Shown here: in pieces, positions 16,687-25,466 of the stretch
Position numbering within the stretch: the stretch's first letter is position 1
Layout of the letters: the number at the start of each line of letters is the position of its first letter
Source: Cryobacterium algoricola
Lineage (GTDB): Bacteria; Actinomycetota; Actinomycetes; Actinomycetales; Microbacteriaceae
DNA: 64,000 bases
Reading direction: 5' to 3'
Assembly: GCF_004402485.1 (NCBI RefSeq)
Contig: NZ_SOFG01000011.1
Coordinates: 744,001 to 808,000 of the forward strand
Translations under genes and position numbers: made by a program
The notes under the pieces: model-generated
The model's database searches: none
Told to the model about the DNA's origin: nothing
The model's input: the letters and a program-made list of their open reading frames with translations, nothing else

Positions 16687-17571
16687 ATGCCGGAAGACGA
16701 TGAGACAGGGGGCGTGACCCCCCGTCGGCGCACGCTCCTGATCAGCCTCCTCGCGATCGGCCTGGCGATCCTGGCCGTGCTCACGATCGTGCTGTCGACC
16801 GCTCCCCGCCCCGGCCAGAGCACGGCGACCCCCTCGGCCACCCGGTCGCCCGGAACCCCGACACCCGGCGGGAGCCCCACACCTCCGGTGAGCGCAAGCC
16901 CGACGGCACCCGCCGCCGGCGCATACCCCTGGCACACCGGGATCGTTTCGACCACCTTCTGGGTCGGTGAGATCTTCGACCCGAACGCCGCGGACGGCAG
17001 CCAGGTCTATTCGACCTACGACTCGGGGTGGATGGAGAGCTACGGCGGCTGCGACGGCGTCCGGACCGCCGACGACTGCCAGACCGAGGTGCGCACGGCG
17101 GCCAACGACTACTTCCCGACCCAGCTGGCACCGAAGGAGAACCCGTTCTACCTCGACCTGCCGTTCGACGACCTCAACGACGCCCAGGCGTTCGCGACCC
17201 GCGAGCAGGTGGTGCCGTGGGCCGTCCAGTCCGCGTACGCCGGTTCGGCGGGCGATGACACCGTCAGTCTGATGAAGAACCGGTGGGTGCGCATCCGCTC
17301 GAACGGGCAGACGTGCTACGGCCAGATCGAGGACGCCGGGCCCGGCCAGTACCATGACGCCGCCTATGTGTTCGGTGCCGACGATGCCCGACCGGCCAAC
17401 AAGAAGTTCAATGGCGCAGGCATGGACGTCTCCCCCGCATTGAACGGCTGCCTGCGCTTCAGCGACATCAACGGTGAGAACGACACGGTCGACTGGCAGT
17501 TCGTCGAGGCGGCGGACGTGCCGCCGGGGCCCTGGACGAAGATCGTCACGACGAGCGGCGTGCGCCCATAG
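16687..17571 (+). CDS. membrane-anchored extracellular protein, possible double-psi beta-barrel domain
   Basis: A 294-residue protein I cannot assign to a named family. After a short charged N-terminus, one transmembrane anchor lies at about 17-37. A Ser/Thr/Pro linker follows to about residue 75, of the sort that crosses the cell wall. The remaining domain has six Cys that could form disulphides outside the cell, and a stretch CYGQIEDAGPG with a later NGAGMDVSPAL that recalls double-psi beta-barrel folds (RlpA/expansin-like). That likeness is weak and by eye only. The ATG at 16687 has GGAGGAGGG upstream. It follows the glmS terminator and probably has its own promoter (TAACAT near 16623). 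Confidence 0.75.
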   Translation: MPEDDETGGVTPRRRTLLISLLAIGLAILAVLTIVLSTAPRPGQSTATPSATRSPGTPTPGGSPTPPVSASPTAPAAGAYPWHTGIVSTTFWVGEIFDPNAADGSQVYSTYDSGWMESYGGCDGVRTADDCQTEVRTAANDYFPTQLAPKENPFYLDLPFDDLNDAQAFATREQVVPWAVQSAYAGSAGDDTVSLMKNRWVRIRSNGQTCYGQIEDAGPGQYHDAAYVFGADDARPANKKFNGAGMDVSPALNGCLRFSDINGENDTVDWQFVEAADVPPGPWTKIVTTSGVRP

Positions 17572-17608
17572 CCCCGGAACTGCGACCTGCGACCTGCCGG
17601 AGCTACAG

Positions 17609-17953
17609 CTACAGCTTGAGCGAGGCGATCAGGTCGGGGGCGTGGTTCGTCGTGAGGATGACGCGCGAGAAGTCTTCGTCGACGAGGTCGATGACGACGG
17701 CCTGGCGGCGGCGCTTGATCGCGAGGAAGTCCTTGCCGCCGTGGAACTTCCAGGTGCCGACCGCGAGCACGAGCGGAACCTCGAGGCCGGGGGCGCGGAT
17801 CCCGCGGATCCAGATCCACGGGTCGTCCGTGATCGTCACCGAGCGGATGTTGTCCCGCGCGACGACGATGTCCTCGCGGCGGAAGGCCAGCGTCTTTTCG
17901 GCCTTCGTCAGGTGTACCTCGAGCCGATCGGGATGAACGCGCAAGGAAGCCAT
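17609..17953 (-). CDS. small conserved-type protein, PH-like beta-rich fold
   Basis: A 114-residue soluble protein with alternating hydrophobic and charged beta-strand-like stretches, many Arg/Asp residues and a final amphipathic helix. The layout (LTKAEKTLAFRREDIVV, then strands containing RGIRAPG and GTWKFHGG) recalls bacterial PH-domain-like proteins, but I recognise no catalytic motif. No signal peptide or membrane segment is seen. It is convergent with the preceding gene, 37 bp away, and its upstream region holds a TAGGCC-T-ATG arrangement without a clear ribosome-binding site. Function unknown. Confidence 0.65.
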   Translation of the reverse strand: MASLRVHPDRLEVHLTKAEKTLAFRREDIVVARDNIRSVTITDDPWIWIRGIRAPGLEVPLVLAVGTWKFHGGKDFLAIKRRRQAVVIDLVDEDFSRVILTTNHAPDLIASLKL

Positions 17954-18031
17954 AGGCCTAGTCTGCCCCGTTCGGCCGGTAAAACGGCTGCCGAAACCTC
18001 ACAATGCAGTAACGCGGCACTGTGCGCTCCG

Positions 18032-19363
18032 TCAGTCGGGGGCCACAGCGGCCGCCGCGGCCTTCGCCGCGGCGGGCAGGGCGTCGAGTATCCACTCGAT
18101 CGCCTGCTCGTCGTGGGCCGCCGAGACGAACCAGGCCTCGAACACCGAGGGCGGCAGGGACACCCCGGCGTCGAGCATCGCGTGGAAGAACGGGCCGTAC
18201 CGGAAGGACTCCTGGCGCTGCACGGCCGCGTAGTCCCGCGGGGGGTGCGCGGCGGCATCCGCCCCGAAGGCGAAGCTGAACAGGTTGCCCGCCCTTTGCA
18301 CGCTGTGCGCGACGCCTTCTGCGGACAAGGCCGCCGAGACGGCGTTCGAGAGCAGCAGCGCCGTCGCATCGAGCCGCGGGTAGACGGTGTCGTCGAGGGC
18401 GCGCAGGGTGGCGATGCCTGCCGCGACGGCGACCGGGTTCCCGGACAGGGTGCCGGCCTGGTAGACCGGGCCTGCGGGGGCGAGGTAGTCCATGACCTCG
18501 GCGCGACCGCCGAGGGCCGCGACGGGCAGGCCGCCGCCGATGACCTTGCCGAACGTGAAGAGGTCGGGAGTGTACGGCTTCGCGGGAGTCGCTCCCGCGT
18601 TGTCGAGGCCCCAGTAGCCGGCCGGTCCGACCCGGAACCCGGTGAGCACCTCGTCGATGATGAGCAGCGCCCCGTAGGAGTGCGCGAGCTCGGTGAGTGC
18701 TGCGTTGAAGCCGGGGTCCGGCGCGACGACGCCCATGTTCGCGGCGGCGGCCTCGGTGATGACGGCGGCGATCCGCCCCGGGTGGGCCTCGAACGCGGCG
18801 CGTACGGCCTCGAGGTCGTTGTACGGGAGCACGAGGGTCTGCGCGGCCGTCGCAGCGGTCACGCCTGCGGAACCGGGCAGGGCGAGGGTCGCGAGCCCGG
18901 AGCCGGCCTGGGCGAGGAGACCGTCGGAGTGGCCGTGGTAGTGGCCGGCGAACTTGATCAGGAGCTCGCGGCCGGTGAAGCCGCGGGCGAGGCGGATGGC
19001 GGTCATGGTCGCCTCCGTGCCCGTCGACACGAGGCGCAGCTTCTCGACGGCCGAGACGCGGCCCTCAATCAGCTCGGCGAGTTCGGTCTCGCCCGGAGTG
19101 GATGCACCGAAGGACAGGCCGAGTGCCGCAGCGGCCTGGACGGCGTGGACGACCTCCGGGTGCGCGTGGCCGAGGATCGCCGGCCCCCAGGAGCTGACGA
19201 GGTCGACGTACTCGCGGCCGTCGGAGTCGGTGACATAGGCGCCGGAGGCCTTCACGAGGAACAAAGGCGTGCCGCCGACCGAGCGGAAGGCCCGGACCGG
19301 CGAGTTCACTCCGCCGGGGATGGCGCGCTGGGCGCGGTCGAACAACTCGTCGTTACGGGTCAT
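18032..19363 (-). CDS. hemL: glutamate-1-semialdehyde 2,1-aminomutase
   Basis: A 443-residue PLP enzyme that converts glutamate-1-semialdehyde to 5-aminolaevulinate, the second step of the C5 haem pathway. The catalytic Lys is Lys273 in TFGKVIGGG, and the N-terminal segment [14 protein letters not shown] is diagnostic of HemL. The start ATG at 19363 overlaps the hemB stop as TGATG. A frame extending 27 bases further upstream is open but lies inside hemB, so the coupled ATG is preferred. It is the last gene of the minus-strand haem run. Confidence 0.95.
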   Translation of the reverse strand: MTRNDELFDRAQRAIPGGVNSPVRAFRSVGGTPLFLVKASGAYVTDSDGREYVDLVSSWGPAILGHAHPEVVHAVQAAAALGLSFGASTPGETELAELIEGRVSAVEKLRLVSTGTEATMTAIRLARGFTGRELLIKFAGHYHGHSDGLLAQAGSGLATLALPGSAGVTAATAAQTLVLPYNDLEAVRAAFEAHPGRIAAVITEAAAANMGVVAPDPGFNAALTELAHSYGALLIIDEVLTGFRVGPAGYWGLDNAGATPAKPYTPDLFTFGKVIGGGLPVAALGGRAEVMDYLAPAGPVYQAGTLSGNPVAVAAGIATLRALDDTVYPRLDATALLLSNAVSAALSAEGVAHSVQRAGNLFSFAFGADAAAHPPRDYAAVQRQESFRYGPFFHAMLDAGVSLPPSVFEAWFVSAAHDEQAIEWILDALPAAAKAAAAAVAPD

Positions 19364-20349
19364 CACTTCTGGTTTCCTTCGGTGAGCCACGCGGCGAGCT
19401 CGACGGCCCAGTAGGTGAGCACGGCGTCTGCGCCGGCCCTGCGGATGCTGAGCACCGATTCTTCGATCGAACGGCGGCGGTCGATCCAGCCCTGGGCCGC
19501 TGCCGCCTCGATCATCGCGTATTCACCGGACACCTGGTATGCCCAGACCGGGACGTCGCTCACGGCGGCGACCTCCGCGAGCACATCGAGGTAGCTGCCG
19601 GCCGGCTTGACCATCACGACATCCGCGCCCTGTTCGATGTCGAGGAGGGCTTCGCGCACGCCCTCCCTACGGTTGGCCGGGTCGAGCTGGTAGCTGCGCC
19701 GGTCTCCGGTGAGCGTCGACTGTACGGCCTCGCGGAACGGGCCGTAGAACGCGGAGGCGTACTTCGCCGAATAGGCGAGCACGGCGGTGTCCTGGAAGCC
19801 GGAACCGTCGAGGGCCGCACGCACGGAGGCGACCTGGCCGTCCATCATCCCGCTGAGCCCGAGCAGCCGGGAACCGGAGGCGGCCTGGATGAGCGCCATC
19901 TCGTTGTACCGCTCGAGGGTCGCATCGTTGTCGACGCTGCCGTCGAGGGCGAGCACGCCGCAGTGGCCGTGGTCGGTGAATTCGTCGAGGCACAGGTCGG
20001 TCTGCACGACGAGGGCGTCGCCGACCTCGTCGGCGATGGCCCGGGTGGCGACGTTGAGGATTCCCCGCGGGTCGGTCGCGCCGGAGCCGACGGCGTCGCG
20101 CACGTCCGGCACTCCGAAGAGCATCACACCACCGATGCCTGCGGCGGCGGCCTCGGCCGCTGCACGGCGGGCGCCGTCGATCGAGTGCTGCACCACGCCG
20201 GGCATGGAGGTGATGTCCACCGACTCCCGCCCTTCGCGGACGAACATCGGCAACACGAGTTCGGCGGGGTGCAGACGGGTCTCACTGGCGAGCCGGCGGA
20301 GCGAGGCACTCGAACGCATCCGTCGAGGCCGAATAACTGGAGTAATCAC
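19363..20349 (-). CDS. hemB: delta-aminolaevulinic acid dehydratase (porphobilinogen synthase)
   Basis: A 328-residue enzyme joining two 5-aminolaevulinates to porphobilinogen. The Schiff-base lysines are Lys196 ([12 protein letters not shown]) and Lys248 ([11 protein letters not shown]). The metal loop reads [14 protein letters not shown]: Cys120 and Cys130 are kept, but the middle Cys of the classic zinc triad is Asp122, so metal binding may be of mixed type. Translation begins at a GTG six bases after a TAGGGT box, so hemB has its own leaderless-type promoter although it lies 3' of hemD on the same strand. It is coupled to hemL. Confidence 0.95.
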   Translation of the reverse strand: MITPVIRPRRMRSSASLRRLASETRLHPAELVLPMFVREGRESVDITSMPGVVQHSIDGARRAAAEAAAAGIGGVMLFGVPDVRDAVGSGATDPRGILNVATRAIADEVGDALVVQTDLCLDEFTDHGHCGVLALDGSVDNDATLERYNEMALIQAASGSRLLGLSGMMDGQVASVRAALDGSGFQDTAVLAYSAKYASAFYGPFREAVQSTLTGDRRSYQLDPANRREGVREALLDIEQGADVVMVKPAGSYLDVLAEVAAVSDVPVWAYQVSGEYAMIEAAAAQGWIDRRRSIEESVLSIRRAGADAVLTYWAVELAAWLTEGNQK

Positions 20350-20355
20350 CCATCC

Positions 20356-20361
20356 ACCCTA
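20356..20361 (-). promoter_or_regulatory. -10 box of hemB, leaderless type
   Basis: On the minus strand TAGGGT is followed by six bases (GGATGG) and then the GTG at 20349. It lies just downstream of the palindromic element at 20390-20454, so hemB-hemL can be transcribed independently of hemD. Confidence 0.55.
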
Positions 20362-20389
20362 CCCACGCCGTCTCCACGTTCCCCGCAGT

Positions 20390-20454
20390 CCCGCGAGAGT
20401 ACGATTTTGGCCCCTAAGACCGCGGTTTAAGGGCCAAAATTACGCTCTCGCGGG
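20390..20454. repeat. 65-bp palindromic element, copy B (hairpin 3)
   Basis: CCCGCGAGAG at the left end is the exact complement of the right end, and the inner arms ATTTTGGCCCCTAA and TTTAAGGGCCAAAAT pair almost fully. It has the same length and core as the element at 6385-6449. It lies between hemD and hemB, where the two genes share orientation, so it is not a shared feature of convergent ends. Confidence 0.9.
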
Positions 20455-20521
20455 AGGCGGTGGGCGCGAACGGGCGGGGCTCGGCGGAGCCGCGCGAGGC
20501 GTGGCGGAGGGGGAACCGGAG

Positions 20522-21313
20522 CTAGCGGAGTTCAGCGAAGTGCGCGAGCGCCTCGATGAGGGCCTCGGCGCTGGGGGCCTCTGCGACGAGGTCGACGCGG
20601 AGGCCGAGCGCCGCGGCGTCCTTGGCGGTGCGCGGACCGATGCAGGCGACGAGGGTCGTCTCGGGAACCGGCCCGAACTGCGCCTGGACCTGTTCTGCGA
20701 CACTCCCCGACGTGACAAGGAGCGCCTGCACCTTGCCGGCCGCGACATCCGCGACGACCCGCGGGTCGACGGGCACCCCGATGGTGCGATAGGCGACGAC
20801 CGACTCGACCTCGTGGCCGATCCGGCGCAGGCCCTCGGTCAGCAGGGGCTTGGCGATCTCGGAACGCAGGGTGAGGATGCGCAGGGGGACGACACCCTGG
20901 GTGGCGGCCTCCCACTCGGCGAGCAGGCCCCTGGCGGAGTTGTCTTCAGCGGGAACGAGGTCGACGCGGTAGCCCGCGGCGATGAGTGCGGCCGCGGTGG
21001 TCTCGCCGACCGCGGCGATCCGGGTGCCGGGAGCCACAACGGCGCGGTGCGAGGAGAGGACGTCGACAGTGGTCGCACTCGTGATTGTCATCCAGTCGAA
21101 GTCCCCGTCCGCGAGGCGGGCGAGTGCGGCGTCGAGGGCCGGGGCATTGTCCGTCGCGGCGAAGTTGATCATCGGGGCCACGATCGGCTGCGCGCCGCGC
21201 GAGCGGAGGTCTGCGGCGACATGGTCGCCCCACGGGCCGCCGCGCGGAACGAGGACCCGCCAGCCGGCCAGCGGCTTGGTGGGATTGGAGAGGGTCTTGT
21301 AGCGCCAGGTCAT
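20522..21313 (-). CDS. hemD: uroporphyrinogen-III synthase
   Basis: A 263-residue protein with the two alternating alpha/beta domains of HemD. It closes and inverts ring D of hydroxymethylbilane to give uroporphyrinogen III. Sequence conservation in this family is low; the assignment rests on segments such as WMTITSATTVDVL, RIAAVGETTAAAL and LLVTSGSVAEQV and on position directly behind hemC. The ATG at 21313 follows the hemC stop by three bases, with AAGGTGA as ribosome-binding site inside the hemC end, so the pair is coupled. Confidence 0.9.
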   Translation of the reverse strand: MTWRYKTLSNPTKPLAGWRVLVPRGGPWGDHVAADLRSRGAQPIVAPMINFAATDNAPALDAALARLADGDFDWMTITSATTVDVLSSHRAVVAPGTRIAAVGETTAAALIAAGYRVDLVPAEDNSARGLLAEWEAATQGVVPLRILTLRSEIAKPLLTEGLRRIGHEVESVVAYRTIGVPVDPRVVADVAAGKVQALLVTSGSVAEQVQAQFGPVPETTLVACIGPRTAKDAAALGLRVDLVAEAPSAEALIEALAHFAELR

Positions 21314-21316
21314 TTC

Positions 21317-22270
21317 TTAAGAAGTCACCTTCATGGGGGCAAAATCGGCAGCCCCGCCTTGGATCAGATCACGGGCCACACGCTCGGAGACGTCCTGGGC
21401 GGCCTCGACCAGGTGGGTGACGGAATGTGAATCGGGCGTCGCGGCGTGCGAACTCACGATACTTCGGGCACCATCAGGACTGTACACCGTCGCCGTCAGG
21501 AACAACAGGCCGTCGTCGATCGCCGCCATCGCCCCGATCGGGGCGGCACAGCCGGCCTCCAGCCGCTCGAGCACGAGCCGTTCCGCGGTCGTGGTGGCCT
21601 GGCTCGTCGCGTGGTTGATCGCGGCGAGGGCGGTGCCGAGCGGGCGATCGAGCCTGCCCTCCCTGACCTCGATCGCGAGGGAACCCTGACCTGCCGCGGT
21701 CGGCCAGTCGGAGAGCTCGAGGTACTCGCCCTCGACCGCGCTCAGGAGGCCGAGCCTGCTGAGACCGGCCGCTGCGAGCACGACGGCGTCGAGGTCGCCC
21801 GCGGTGACCCGGGCGAGCCGGGTGTCCACATTGCCGCGGATGTCGACGACGGTCAGGTCCGGGCGGGCTTTCAGGAGCTGGGCCACCCGGCGGGGAGACC
21901 CGGTGCCGACCCTGGCACCCTCGGGGAGGGTCTCGAGGGTCAGTCCGTCGCGTGCGCAGAGCACGTCGCGGGCGTCCGCGCGGCGCGGCGTGGCGCCGAC
22001 GACGAGCCCGGGATACCGGGCGGTCGGGAGGTCCTTGAAGGAGTGCACGACCGCGTCGCAGTCACCGTTCAGCAGGGCCTCGCGGAGGGCGCTCGCGAAC
22101 ACACCCGTCCCGCCGAGGCCGGACAGGGGCTCCGTCGAGGTGTCGCCGTGGGTCGTGATCACGACGAGCTCGACCTCGGTGCCCGCTGCCGCCGCGATCC
22201 GGTTGGCGACCGCCTGGGTCTGGGCGAGCGCGAGGGCGCTCCCCCGGGTGCCGATCCTGATCGCGCTCAC
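21317..22270 (-). CDS. hemC: hydroxymethylbilane synthase (porphobilinogen deaminase)
   Basis: A 317-residue enzyme that polymerises four porphobilinogens. The N-terminus IRIGTRGSALALAQT and the cofactor-anchoring Cys in RLEAGCAAPIGA, which carries the dipyrromethane primer, identify it. The GTG at 22270 overlaps the hemH stop as GTGA, so the start is coupled to hemH. The frame continues upstream but only as an antisense-like extension inside hemH. Confidence 0.95.
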   Translation of the reverse strand: MSAIRIGTRGSALALAQTQAVANRIAAAAGTEVELVVITTHGDTSTEPLSGLGGTGVFASALREALLNGDCDAVVHSFKDLPTARYPGLVVGATPRRADARDVLCARDGLTLETLPEGARVGTGSPRRVAQLLKARPDLTVVDIRGNVDTRLARVTAGDLDAVVLAAAGLSRLGLLSAVEGEYLELSDWPTAAGQGSLAIEVREGRLDRPLGTALAAINHATSQATTTAERLVLERLEAGCAAPIGAMAAIDDGLLFLTATVYSPDGARSIVSSHAATPDSHSVTHLVEAAQDVSERVARDLIQGGAADFAPMKVTS

Positions 22271-23385
22271 GGTGCGATCCCGGCGAGGGCGGGCTTGAAG
22301 CCGAGGCGCACGTTCTCGCAGCAGCCCGGCCGGCACACGTCGTACCAGGGCCCGAGCGGGGTCATCGCCGGTCGATCGGCCGCCGGCGTGTCGTCGAGGC
22401 GCTCGACCACGAGGTCGATCAGTCCGCTCACGTAGGCCGGGTCGACGCCGGGCGTCGGCACGCGCACCGAGAACAGTCCCTGTTCCTGCGCCGTCTCCGT
22501 CGCCTCGTTGTCGAGGTCCCACATGACCTCCATGTGGTCGCTCACGAAGCCGAGCGGCACGATGACGACGGCACGGATGCCCCTGGCCGGGAGCAGCCGG
22601 ATGGCGTCGTTGATGTCGGGCTCGAGCCAGGGCATGCTCGGCGGCCCGCTCCGGGACTGGAAGACGAGCTGCCACGGGGTCTCGCTCGCCGCGGCATCCG
22701 CTGCGGCGACGGCGGTCATCACCGTGTGCGCGACGGCGAGGTGCTGGGCCTCGTAGGCGCCGCCCTCACCGAAGCCGCGCTCCGCGGGTCCGCTCTTCGC
22801 CGCATCGGTCGAGGGGATCGAATGAGTCGAGAACAGGACCTCCACCTCGGTGGCGAGGTCGATGCCGGGGATCCGGGCTGCGACATCCGCAAGGCCCTTG
22901 CTGACGCCGGTGATGAACGGGGTCACGAAGCCGGGGTGATCGAAGAACTGACGGACCTTGTCGATGTGCACGACGCCGGTGAGGCCCGTGGTCTCGAGCG
23001 CGGCCGCGAGGTCTTCACGGTACTGGCGGCAGCCGGAATACGAGCTGTACGCGCTCGTGACGATCGCGAGCAGGCGGTCCTGGCCGTTGGTGTGGGCCTC
23101 GGCGATGACATCGCGGAGGTAGGGGTCCCAGTTGCGGTTGCCCCAGAGCACGGGGATGTCGATGCCGCGGCGGTCGAGTTCGGCCTCGAGCGCGGCCCGG
23201 AGGACGCGGTTCTGGGCGTTGATCGGGCTGATGCCGCCGAAGTGGCGGTAGTGCGTCGCGACCTCTTCGAGGCGCTCCTCCGGGATGCCGCGGCCGCCCG
23301 TGACGTTGCGGAGGAAGGGGATCACGTCGTCCTGGCCCTCCGGGCCGCCGAAGCCGGCCAGCAGAATGGCGTCGTATGTTGTCAC
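22267..23385 (-). CDS. hemH: coproporphyrin III ferrochelatase
   Basis: A 372-residue ferrochelatase (CpfC in Gram-positive nomenclature) that inserts Fe2+ into coproporphyrin III. The N-terminal strand DAILLAGFGGPEG and the STHSIP segment with the catalytic His are present. Cys119 in SYSGCRQ and Cys351, Cys355 and Cys356 in VCRPGCC match the four-Cys pattern by which actinobacterial ferrochelatases bind a [2Fe-2S] cluster. The GTG at 23385 overlaps the hemQ stop codon, so it is translated coupled to hemQ, the next enzyme of the pathway. Confidence 0.94.
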   Translation of the reverse strand: MTTYDAILLAGFGGPEGQDDVIPFLRNVTGGRGIPEERLEEVATHYRHFGGISPINAQNRVLRAALEAELDRRGIDIPVLWGNRNWDPYLRDVIAEAHTNGQDRLLAIVTSAYSSYSGCRQYREDLAAALETTGLTGVVHIDKVRQFFDHPGFVTPFITGVSKGLADVAARIPGIDLATEVEVLFSTHSIPSTDAAKSGPAERGFGEGGAYEAQHLAVAHTVMTAVAAADAAASETPWQLVFQSRSGPPSMPWLEPDINDAIRLLPARGIRAVVIVPLGFVSDHMEVMWDLDNEATETAQEQGLFSVRVPTPGVDPAYVSGLIDLVVERLDDTPAADRPAMTPLGPWYDVCRPGCCENVRLGFKPALAGIAP

Positions 23386-24149
23386 TACTGGAGCACCTCG
23401 ACGAGTTCCGCGGTGGAGATGCGGCGGCCGGTGTAGAACGGGACCTCTTCGCGCACGTGGCGGCGGGCCTCGGTGTTGCGGAGCTCCCGCATCAGGTCGA
23501 CGAGCTCGGTGAGCTCGTCGCTCTCGATCGGGAGGAGCCACTCGTAGTCGCCGAGGGCGAACGCGGAGACGGTGTTCGCGATCGCGCCGCGGAAGGCCGC
23601 GCCCTTGCGGCCGTGGTCGGCGAGCATGGCGCTGCGCTCCGCCTCCGGGAGCAGGTACCACTCGTAGCTCCGGACGAACGGGTAGACGGTCAGCCAGGCC
23701 TTGGGCTCGACACCGCGCAGGAAGCCGGGCACGTGGCTCTTGTTGAACTCGGCGTCGCGGTGCACGCCCATCGCGTTCCAGGTCGGGAGCAGGCTCTTGA
23801 GGAGGCGGCTGCGGCGCAGCTCCCGGTTGGCCCACTGCAGGGTCTCAGCCTCTGCCGCGTGGGTCCAGATCATCAGGTCCGCGTCGGCGCGGAGGCCGGA
23901 GACGTCGTAGAAACCGCGGACGGTGACGCCCTCCGCCTCGACGAGTTCGACGATGTCGTCGAGCTCGAGCACGGCGTGCGGGACGTCGCGGCCGTCGAGG
24001 TCGTCCGGGTTCGTCGGGTCCTTGCGAAGCACTGCGAACAGGGTGAAGCCCTGGGGCGATGCCGCGCTCGTTGCGCCACCCGTGAGGGTGTCGGCGTCGG
24101 GGGCGGGGTGGGAAGAGGTTACTGCCTCTCCGGCAGCCGGCTGAGTCAT
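23385..24149 (-). CDS. hemQ: coproheme decarboxylase (HemQ/ChdC)
   Basis: A 254-residue chlorite-dismutase-fold protein that decarboxylates coproheme III to haem b, the last step of the coproporphyrin-dependent route. The family's catalytic Tyr fits Tyr156 in VYPFVRSYEWYLLP, and the proximal haem ligand fits His179 in ADHGRKG; both are positional inferences. The first 30 residues are a flexible polar leader. The ATG at 24149 is preceded by an A-rich stretch with TAGAGA eight bases away and no clear ribosome-binding site, which suggests a promoter directly before it. It heads the hemQ-hemH-hemC-hemD run. Confidence 0.93.
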   Translation of the reverse strand: MTQPAAGEAVTSSHPAPDADTLTGGATSAASPQGFTLFAVLRKDPTNPDDLDGRDVPHAVLELDDIVELVEAEGVTVRGFYDVSGLRADADLMIWTHAAEAETLQWANRELRRSRLLKSLLPTWNAMGVHRDAEFNKSHVPGFLRGVEPKAWLTVYPFVRSYEWYLLPEAERSAMLADHGRKGAAFRGAIANTVSAFALGDYEWLLPIESDELTELVDLMRELRNTEARRHVREEVPFYTGRRISTAELVEVLQ

Positions 24150-24198
24150 GAGTACAGTCTCTACTTTTTTGTGACCAGAGCCAAAAGACTCAGCCGGC

Positions 24199-24225
24199 GC
24201 CCGGCCGGGCACGCCCGTCCGGGCG
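24199..24225 (-). terminator. GC-rich hairpins ending the holin-like operon
   Basis: A perfect 12-bp palindrome GCCCGGCCGGGC (24199-24210) is followed by GCCC-GTCC-GGGC (24213-24224), directly downstream of the small membrane-protein operon and 50 bp before the hemQ start. Confidence 0.45.
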
Positions 24226-24228
24226 GTC

Positions 24229-24522
24229 TCAGTCGTCGAGGACGGCCCTGAGCGCGAACCAGACGGCGGCGCCGACCGCGAGGGCGCTGCCGAGAGCGAC
24301 CCCGAGCAGTGCCGTGGGGTTCTCCTCGCCGAGCTTGTGCAGGCGGCGCCTGGCGAGGCGCTCCTTGTCACGCAACCGCTTCGGGACGTTGAGCTTGTAC
24401 TCGATCGCGTCGAGGGTCAGCGCGAGCTGGGCGCGCGCGGCGGTCGCCTCTGCGCGCAACTCGTGCGTCGACTTCGACGGAGTCGCCGCTGCACCGGTCG
24501 TCTTGCCCTGGTCAGTGCTCAT
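24229..24522 (-). CDS. DUF3618-type small membrane protein
   Basis: A 97-residue protein. A polar helix (about 20-60) with the segment STHELRAEATAARAQLALTLDAIEYKLN matches the DUF3618 family, and one transmembrane segment lies near the C-terminus (about 73-93). DUF3618 proteins occur next to DUF1469 proteins in actinobacteria and are of unknown function. The ATG at 24522 overlaps the end of the DUF1469 gene by 11 bp, so both are one operon. Confidence 0.8.
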   Translation of the reverse strand: MSTDQGKTTGAAATPSKSTHELRAEATAARAQLALTLDAIEYKLNVPKRLRDKERLARRRLHKLGEENPTALLGVALGSALAVGAAVWFALRAVLDD

Positions 24523-24970
24523 AGTCTCCGACTCCCTTGATCGCATCTGCGTCCCGGCGGATGCTTGCCGCGAGGCCGTCCGGGTCTGCGCGCGTTCCGG
24601 CCTTCACCCGGTTGACCCCGATCAGCACGAGGATCCCGGCGACGAGGAGCAGGGCCACCGCGACGATGAGCGTCGCGAGCCAGAGCGGCAGCACGAGCGC
24701 GAGGGCGATCACGGCGAGCGCGACGAAGACGATGACCGCGAGGAATGCGAACACCCCGGCCACGACGAAGAGCCCGATGCCGAGGCCGATGTTCTTCGCC
24801 TTGCCCGCCATCTCGGACTTGAAGGCCTCGATCTCCGCGTGGATGAGCGCGGCGATCTGCCCCGGCAGCTCGGAGACGAGGGTGATCAGGGTCTTGCGCG
24901 GCCGCGGGCCGAACCCGCCCGCGCGGACGCCCTCTGTCGGGGTTCCGGTCTCCGACGGCGATCCGGTCAC
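24512..24970 (-). CDS. DUF1469 / Phage_holin_3_6 family membrane protein
   Basis: A 152-residue protein with two strong adjacent transmembrane helices (about 61-88 and 92-117), preceded by an amphipathic region PGQIAALIHAEIEAFKSEM. This is the pattern of the family called putative phage holin 3_6 (DUF1469, YqjE-like). Despite the name these are chromosomal, and YqjE-like operons respond to envelope or osmotic stress. Its start overlaps the preceding YtxH-like gene (ATGA). No phage genes are nearby. Confidence 0.82.
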   Translation of the reverse strand: MTGSPSETGTPTEGVRAGGFGPRPRKTLITLVSELPGQIAALIHAEIEAFKSEMAGKAKNIGLGIGLFVVAGVFAFLAVIVFVALAVIALALVLPLWLATLIVAVALLLVAGILVLIGVNRVKAGTRADPDGLAASIRRDADAIKGVGDYEH

Positions 24971-25371
24971 AGTGAGGATGCTTCCGATGTGGGCGCACCC
25001 GGGTCGGGGGTGCCGTGGGCGGGGGTCGCCGACGAGGCGGCAGACGGCGCGGACGGCGCGGACGGCGCCGGGCGTTTCGTGGACCAGGACGTGCCGTACT
25101 TCGGGCCCGAGCCGGCGGCATCCGTTGCCTTCGCGGTCTTGTCCGCGAGAGTGCCGACGAGTTTCTTGCCGGCGTTGATGAGAGCGGCCGGCACGTCGCC
25201 GACCCGCTCGAGTGCGAAGTCGCGGACCTCGGTCACGCGGCGCTGCACGGGGTCGGCGTTCCAGAGGCTCTCTGCGGAGGCCACGATCTGGTCGTAACGC
25301 CTACGCCCGGCACGTGCGCCCAGGACGTAGCCGACGAGTCCACCGGTGATAAAAAGAAGCTTTCCCCGCAT
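24967..25371 (-). CDS. YtxH-like small membrane-associated protein
   Basis: A 134-residue protein. The N-terminal segment MRGKLLFITGGLVGYVLGARAGR is a single short membrane helix with Gly motifs, as in YtxH-like proteins. A helical stretch follows, then a Pro/Ala/Ser-rich tail from about residue 88. It is the first gene of a three-gene operon with the DUF1469 and DUF3618 proteins. A GGAG site precedes the ATG, and TACTCT near 25410 is a candidate -10. The operon sits between hemY and hemQ but shows no direct link to haem. Confidence 0.75.
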   Translation of the reverse strand: MRGKLLFITGGLVGYVLGARAGRRRYDQIVASAESLWNADPVQRRVTEVRDFALERVGDVPAALINAGKKLVGTLADKTAKATDAAGSGPKYGTSWSTKRPAPSAPSAPSAASSATPAHGTPDPGAPTSEASSL

Positions 25372-25466
25372 GTGTCACTCCATTCTTCGTCGTTCACGTA
25401 CGTCTCAGAGTATCCCGCCTGCGGAAACGGTGAAGGGCGAACTGCCGGACCACTGGGCAGAACGGC

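Noticed and set aside
17474-19414. Long plus-strand frame over hemL
   Set aside because: Antisense to a confidently identified hemL; composition is that of a shadow frame.
24512-24970. Prophage remnant suggested by the phage-holin family name
   Set aside because: The DUF1469 protein belongs to a chromosomal three-gene operon. No other phage gene, integrase or attachment site is nearby.
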